Below, piece by piece: positions 59,519 to 64,000 of a stretch of DNA of 64,000 nt. Source of the DNA: Pyrinomonadaceae bacterium (GTDB lineage Bacteria; Acidobacteriota; Blastocatellia; Pyrinomonadales; Pyrinomonadaceae); NCBI GenBank assembly GCA_014380365.1, contig JACMJZ010000031.1:124001-188000 (forward strand), written 5' to 3'. The notes beneath the pieces were generated by a model. It was not told the DNA's origin. It was given only the letters and a program-made list of their open reading frames with translations, and made no database searches. The stretch's first letter is position 1, and every line of letters begins with the position of its first letter. The position numbers and the translations under genes were made by a program.

Positions 59519-60121
59519 CTAGTTTGCAGGGCGCTTCCAGATGGTACCGTCCGTATACTCGATGCTGTGTATCACCACGCGCTCGGAGTATTTGCTCCGC
59601 AGGCCATCGCTGGTTTTCGTTACTGTTACAACTCCGACGGGAGGCGTCGTGGACCGCCCGACTAAATCTGCGTTTTTGCCAGGACGGACCTTCACGTTGG
59701 TTCTGTATCTGTGCTGTCCGACCTCGACTCCAGTCTCGGGATCAAAGAATAGATACTGCCAATCGATGTTTCGGATTGTCTTCTCACCTGTATTCTTGAT
59801 CTTAGCCGTGTAGCGGTAGCTTGTTGAGGAGCGCTCGGAGTTTGCGTCGGCGGGTTTGGCGGTGGGAAGCGGTAAGGGCGGTTGTCCACCCTGAGTTCTG
59901 ATAACGTTCTCCCTGATGGTCGCTTTCTGATCCCGAACCAGGTCGGCACGTTCCTGGTTTGGGCGGAGGGGATCCTCGAAGAGTGCGGGAACAAATACGT
60001 CCTTCTGCCAGCTAATTTTACCTACTTCCACACCGGGGGCATCGGGCAGGCTTGATGAAGGCTGAGCCGAGATATCTGCTGCCAGGAAAAACACAAAAAG
60101 CAGTAAAGTCAAAACCTTCAT
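59519..60121 (-). CDS. hypothetical secreted protein
   Basis: Precursor of 200 residues with a signal peptide (1-19, ending ADISA). A Pro-rich segment (TQGGQPPLPLPTAKPADANS) divides it. The C-terminal half is a well-formed beta domain (SYRYTAKIKNTGEKTIRNID then WQYLFFDPETGVEVG) as in immunoglobulin-like folds. The family is not recognised. The gene is encoded antisense to the propeller gene's downstream region, with converging transcription. Confidence 0.65.
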   Translation of the reverse strand: MKVLTLLLFVFFLAADISAQPSSSLPDAPGVEVGKISWQKDVFVPALFEDPLRPNQERADLVRDQKATIRENVIRTQGGQPPLPLPTAKPADANSERSSTSYRYTAKIKNTGEKTIRNIDWQYLFFDPETGVEVGQHRYRTNVKVRPGKNADLVGRSTTPPVGVVTVTKTSDGLRSKYSERVVIHSIEYTDGTIWKRPAN

Positions 60122-60216
60122 TGAAGTTCTCCTCGGTGTCGAAGTTTGTTATGTCCCCGTGGAATCCTCCCAAGCATTGGCCGTTGTGCTGCAAGCAGCG
60201 TCAGCGCGACCGTCAG

Positions 60217-61092
60217 TTAACCCACTTTGAATATGCTCACGTCTACGGGCTGATTAAACCTAAAATCTGTAAGGTCGAAAACCCAATCAAAGATTTGCGT
60301 GCCAGATGGATTGTCGACAAGGATGTTAAGTTTATACGAATGAGGGAGAACCAATCCGGTCTCTTTCTTAAACTCCCCGAATTCTTCAGTCATCTCGTAT
60401 CGCGTTGTCCTCACTCCGGCTGAGCGATCCACTCCCTGGCCAATTGGCGCGCTGACGATTCGCTTATACTCGGTGCGCACATGCTGAAAGGTTTCACTAT
60501 CGAAAAACAGACTGATATTGAAGTCTGAACCTCCGCGTGGGTTATATTTGAGAACATACGCAACTCTATCTCCAACCTTCTTCGTGCCGGAATATTCGAG
60601 TCTTGGCTTTCTTGTCGCAATGTCCAACAACGGCCAGGCGGACGATAAGGAACCGGCAAACAGCCCCTCCTTGAAAACCACATCGTGCATCATCAGAAAG
60701 CTTGCCAAATTTGAACGCACACCAATCCTGATGTAGCTGGTAGTCAGTTTCTTGCCGTCGAACGCCACTCTTTCGCCAGGATCATTTAAACCGCCAAAGG
60801 CTATACCGAGGACGCTTTTTTGACCGTCGGAAGCCAGCACCGCATCACCGACAGCCTGCCCGGTTCCGACGCCGCGGAAACTAAACTTACAGGTTCCGCC
60901 GATCACTCGACCGGTAATCGAAGCGATGGTTTCGGCCCCACCAAGTGATTGCAAGTGGCGCGCGACGACTTGTTCCGCCGTTAACTTTTCTTTGTCCTGA
61001 TTGGGTTTACCCTGAAGAGGCGTTGCAAAGCCAACGAGAAAGACCGTGGCGACAAGAGCGCAAATGCAGAGGCGAGCTAAATTGTTTTTCAT
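60217..61092 (-). CDS. hypothetical secreted protein of the outer-membrane-lipoprotein-carrier-like kind
   Basis: Precursor of 291 residues from the ATG at 61092; the longer frame upstream covers non-coding DNA. Signal peptide 1-27. It opens with LTAEQVVARHLQSLGGAETI, a phrase typical of Acidobacteriota proteins annotated as outer-membrane or zinc-protease-like, then has a beta-sheet body with FDSETFQHVRTEYKR and a C-terminal VFDLTDFRFNQPVDVSIFK. The pattern resembles LolA-type or DUF4292-like folds; the specific role is not known. It lies next to the TonB receptor and may be its partner. Confidence 0.7.
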   Translation of the reverse strand: MKNNLARLCICALVATVFLVGFATPLQGKPNQDKEKLTAEQVVARHLQSLGGAETIASITGRVIGGTCKFSFRGVGTGQAVGDAVLASDGQKSVLGIAFGGLNDPGERVAFDGKKLTTSYIRIGVRSNLASFLMMHDVVFKEGLFAGSLSSAWPLLDIATRKPRLEYSGTKKVGDRVAYVLKYNPRGGSDFNISLFFDSETFQHVRTEYKRIVSAPIGQGVDRSAGVRTTRYEMTEEFGEFKKETGLVLPHSYKLNILVDNPSGTQIFDWVFDLTDFRFNQPVDVSIFKVG

Positions 61093-61206
61093 TTTTTCAT
61101 CCGTGAAAGAGGTTGATTGCCTGGGGAGGGTAATCTCAAAGAAACTTTCGAGTAAGGAAATTCTATCACAGGAAATAGCGAAACAGTGTCCCCTCCTCGA
61201 AGAAGA

Positions 61207-61240
61207 TACGGGCGTTGCTGCAGATGCAACAACGCCCGTA
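61207..61240 (-). terminator. hairpin after the TonB receptor gene
   Basis: TACGGGCGTTG (61207-61217) and CAACGCCCGTA (61230-61240), a perfect 11-base stem with a 12-base loop. It lies 28 bases beyond the receptor stop. The tract that follows on the minus strand, TATCTTCTTC, is only partly T-rich. Confidence 0.55.
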
Positions 61241-61267
61241 TTGGTAGATCTAAACAACCGAAGGAGT

Positions 61268-64000
61268 TTAGAACTCAAACCGCGCGCCGAATTGCATGAC
61301 GCGGGGTGCGTTAGTGGCGGTGATGCGACCAAAGCTGGTGCTATTGATATTCTGATCACCCACCGAGAAGTTAGCGCGGTTGAGCACGTTGAATACTTCC
61401 ATGCGCAACTGCAAACTGGTTGTTTCCGTGAATTTGATCCGCTTGGCCAGACCAGCGTCCCAATTTAGATAAATCGGGCCGTTGATAAAGTTTCGCGGCA
61501 GATTTCCGGCCGTACCCGCAAGAGCGTACGAGAAAACCTGATTAGCAAACGGAGTCGAATTTATGGGAGCCACAGCCCGAATGCTGTTAATGGTAAATCC
61601 TGTTGGCAAGGGCTGTGTCAGATCAACGGTGAGCTGTGTGCCCGCGGCATTGCTCGCCGTTGCGGTAAGCACCGACGGATTGATAACAAAAATACCATTC
61701 GGAGTGCGGAACACACCGAACAGCTTCTTGATTTCATTAGAGTTCAGATGAGAGTTAGCAGACTGGCGACCCGAACGGCCCGTACGATTGAGCGTACCAC
61801 GAGGATCGAGAATGCCAATCGGCACCCCTGAACTAAAGTTGACGATCGACGAAAACTGCAAGCCTCCAAAGACTCTGTCGGCGGCGCCACTGTCGCTCAG
61901 CCAGCGCTTGCCACGGCCGAACGGCAACTCATAGATCATGTTTGCATTGATCGTATGGGTGCGGTCGTAGTCAGGACGGGCGTAATCAAGCTTCTTGTTT
62001 TCGTTGTCAAGAAACGGATTGACGCGCGTTTGGCCGTCATCAACTACGTCTGCCAGGATCTTCTGGAAGGTGTAGTTAACCGCGAAAGAAAGGCCTTTCG
62101 AAAAGCGCCTGCGGAGTTCGGCCTGCAAAGCGTTGTAGTTGTATTCCCCACCATTCGTCGTGTAGTTCGCCACACCCGTGTTGGGATTCGCCAGGAAGGG
62201 GACTCCCGCCGCAATACCATTCTGGATGTAGAGCAACACTAGATCCGGCGGCAGCCCTTGCTGAATGAGCGGGACTACTGCGGGGTCGTTGAGGAATCCG
62301 GCGCCAGGCAAGAGAGCGAACACCGGCAACGGAACACTTCCAGGAATCGCTGCATTGAAGCGAGCATCCGTACACTTCGCCAGTGGAGCGGCGGCGCCCG
62401 GAAGCGTGGCTCCCTGCAATCTACAGTTGTTCTGGGCCTTCAGGAAGTCGGTCAGGAAACCGTTCTTACGGATTTCGATCTGATTGTAGTCAATCGAACG
62501 GGTCAGTTCGTTGCTACGGCCACCCACATAGCGGATTTCAAACGCATTTTGTCCAAACTCGCGCTGAATGCCGATGTTGTATTCGTGGGTTTTCTGCACC
62601 TGAAGGTTAGGATCAATCAGCGAAACCGTGCCGAAGAAAAACACGTTCGCACCGTTGTTAAGCGCGTAAGCACGGGGGAAACTTGCGACTGCAGGAATCG
62701 TGAACCCCGGCAGCGGATTGAAGCCCGGCGTCGGAGTAAATTGCGATCTGAGATTCCCAGTTGCAGGGGTAACACTAGTATTGAGCGCGGTGATGGCCAC
62801 GGAGCCCAAACCGGTATTGTTAAGCAAGGCGTTGTCAGGCGAGCGAACATACTCGTCATTAACATAATTCATGCGGTAGCCACCGCGAATTACCGTCTTG
62901 CCGCCACCTGGCGCCAACCCGCCGATGAATCCGTCGCCGAATTCCGGGGTCCAGGCAAAGCTGACACTCGGGCCAAAGTTGTTCTTGTCAGCTTTGAAGA
63001 AGGCACCCGGGTCGCCGGCGTTGCCACCGACAAACTGATAGACCCCATTGGGATTGAGCAGGTCCTGAACCGGATCAGCGAAATTGGTTACTTTAGGTTC
63101 GAGGTATAACCCGCGCGGATCCTTGAGCGGTGTATACAACTCATAGCGCAGACCAAGGTTAACAGTAAGATTTGGCCTCACACGCCATTGGTCACCTACG
63201 TATGCAGAATAGTTCTCAAAGTTCAGCAGGCGAACTGCCGGTGAACCGGGAACAAAGCCGGAAGTCTGGCTCTGCACATTGGCGGTCAGCGAGCCACTTC
63301 CCACTATGCCTGCCAGGAGATACCGGAGTTGATCGGCGCGAGTGCGATCCGTGGCGTTGATGCCGCCCGGAAACAGCGCGGTCGCCAATCGTGGCGCATT
63401 CGGGTTTGCAGTTCCGGAAATAGTAAACGTCGGCGTTGTGCCCGCGAAGTTAACCGCCTCGATGCGATAGGCTTGATACATACCGCCAAAACGGATCGAG
63501 TGGTTCCCACGCGAGTAGGAAGCATTGTCCTGGAGATTGTAGTAATCGGTGTTTCGCCCTTGATCGCGGAAGCTGCCTTCCGGAGTAGTAACCAGGGGGA
63601 TTCCGATCAGGTAGTTAGTCGGTACACCGCTCTCAAAGAAGAATGGTTCGCTTCGCTGGTATCCACCACGTACTTCATTGGTGAAGCTAGGTGTCGGGGC
63701 CATCTGGTAAGCTCCGACGTAAAGCTTCGTCGGACCGCCCTGGGTGACCAACACTCCGGTTGAAAACCCGGCAGCAAGATCAGTGCGAGCGTCGCTGATG
63801 TCGCCCTTCTTGTACACGAAATTGAACGTGTGCTTGTCGCTGGGTTGAAAGTCAAAACGACCGGCTACGGCATTTCTCGTTTCCGGATCGGAACGGTTCA
63901 ATTGAACCTGTTGCAGGAGATTGATGCCAGTCAAAGTGCCATTTCCGGCCGTTGGCAAGTTGTTGAGGACGCGGGCCTGGATAATGGGGTCCACCGGGAG
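61268..64000 (-). CDS. TonB-dependent receptor, C-terminal part (5' end cut by window)
   Basis: Outer-membrane barrel for uptake of large substrates, powered by TonB. The visible part has 910 codons and continues beyond 64000; the GTG that opens the longest ORF is internal. It lacks the plug and the N-terminal carboxypeptidase-like domain expected upstream. Typical barrel stretches are NLGLRYELYTPLKDPRG, YDRTHTINANMIYELPFGRG and the final strand NFSVGDQNINSTSFGRITAT ending in FGARFEF with C-terminal Phe. The type, with RGGYRMNYVND, is frequent in Acidobacteriota. It could transport glycans, peptides or siderophores; the substrate is not told by the sequence. Confidence 0.9.
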   Translation of the reverse strand, partial: LPVDPIIQARVLNNLPTAGNGTLTGINLLQQVQLNRSDPETRNAVAGRFDFQPSDKHTFNFVYKKGDISDARTDLAAGFSTGVLVTQGGPTKLYVGAYQMAPTPSFTNEVRGGYQRSEPFFFESGVPTNYLIGIPLVTTPEGSFRDQGRNTDYYNLQDNASYSRGNHSIRFGGMYQAYRIEAVNFAGTTPTFTISGTANPNAPRLATALFPGGINATDRTRADQLRYLLAGIVGSGSLTANVQSQTSGFVPGSPAVRLLNFENYSAYVGDQWRVRPNLTVNLGLRYELYTPLKDPRGLYLEPKVTNFADPVQDLLNPNGVYQFVGGNAGDPGAFFKADKNNFGPSVSFAWTPEFGDGFIGGLAPGGGKTVIRGGYRMNYVNDEYVRSPDNALLNNTGLGSVAITALNTSVTPATGNLRSQFTPTPGFNPLPGFTIPAVASFPRAYALNNGANVFFFGTVSLIDPNLQVQKTHEYNIGIQREFGQNAFEIRYVGGRSNELTRSIDYNQIEIRKNGFLTDFLKAQNNCRLQGATLPGAAAPLAKCTDARFNAAIPGSVPLPVFALLPGAGFLNDPAVVPLIQQGLPPDLVLLYIQNGIAAGVPFLANPNTGVANYTTNGGEYNYNALQAELRRRFSKGLSFAVNYTFQKILADVVDDGQTRVNPFLDNENKKLDYARPDYDRTHTINANMIYELPFGRGKRWLSDSGAADRVFGGLQFSSIVNFSSGVPIGILDPRGTLNRTGRSGRQSANSHLNSNEIKKLFGVFRTPNGIFVINPSVLTATASNAAGTQLTVDLTQPLPTGFTINSIRAVAPINSTPFANQVFSYALAGTAGNLPRNFINGPIYLNWDAGLAKRIKFTETTSLQLRMEVFNVLNRANFSVGDQNINSTSFGRITATNAPRVMQFGARFEF

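Overview
The window reads as one chromosomal segment of a soil-type Acidobacteriota, possibly Blastocatellia-like. That placement is an inference. It rests on the large TonB-dependent receptor at the right edge, a secreted tricorn-type S41 protease, DUF2911 and DUF4139 proteins, a SpoIIM-family membrane protein, several paralogous TlpA-like thiol proteins, moderately GC-rich DNA, and many secreted proteins without a clear family. I saw no rRNA, tRNA, CRISPR array, prophage or insertion-sequence transposase. Two genes run off the window: BioY at the left edge and the TonB receptor at the right edge.

Layout. 1-3434 (minus): BioY and a membrane pyrophosphatase with an unusual repeated C-terminal tail. 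3708-9034 (plus): a probable promoter and a tight four-gene operon (FAD oxidoreductase, GAF histidine kinase, receiver protein, HEAT-repeat protein). 9191-14371: CstA, a ParE-type toxin-antitoxin pair, a hypothetical protein, a tandem universal stress protein and a lytic transglycosylase. 14605-24744: SpoIIM-like protein, glutamate formimidoyltransferase, a gene interrupted by an in-frame TGA, an alpha/beta hydrolase, a secreted metzincin-like protein whose first zinc His is Gln, an aldehyde dehydrogenase and Xaa-Pro aminopeptidase. 24833-30664 (minus): DHH phosphoesterase, three thioredoxin-fold proteins including a CcdA-TlpA fusion, and ThiO. 30897-44366: NAD-type isocitrate dehydrogenase, a small-protein/retropepsin pair, a DUF4139 protein, two MacB-like permeases without an ATPase, MmcQ/YjbR, DUF1835, VOC and a swivel-first aconitase. 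44464-64000: mostly secreted proteins, tricorn protease, DUF2911, CYTH, an RsiV-like lipoprotein, an MFS exporter, DoxX, TrxC, enoyl-CoA hydratase, an M48-like peptidase, a beta-propeller lipoprotein and the TonB receptor.

The most unusual signal is between the genes. Many gaps, whether convergent, divergent or tandem, are filled with long inverted repeats. There are several sequence families, most with two or more copies here. Their arms often touch or contain the stop codon of the neighbouring gene, and in three cases they touch the next start codon and leave no room for a Shine-Dalgarno site. One family (GGGGCAGTAGCCCGACCGT-type) gives two unrelated proteins, the CYTH protein and the MFS exporter, the same C-terminal residues GAVARP. 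A second family carries the TAG stop codon of three different genes. I regard this stop-codon-linked palindrome system, and the FAD/kinase/receiver/HEAT operon, as the best candidates for something undescribed.
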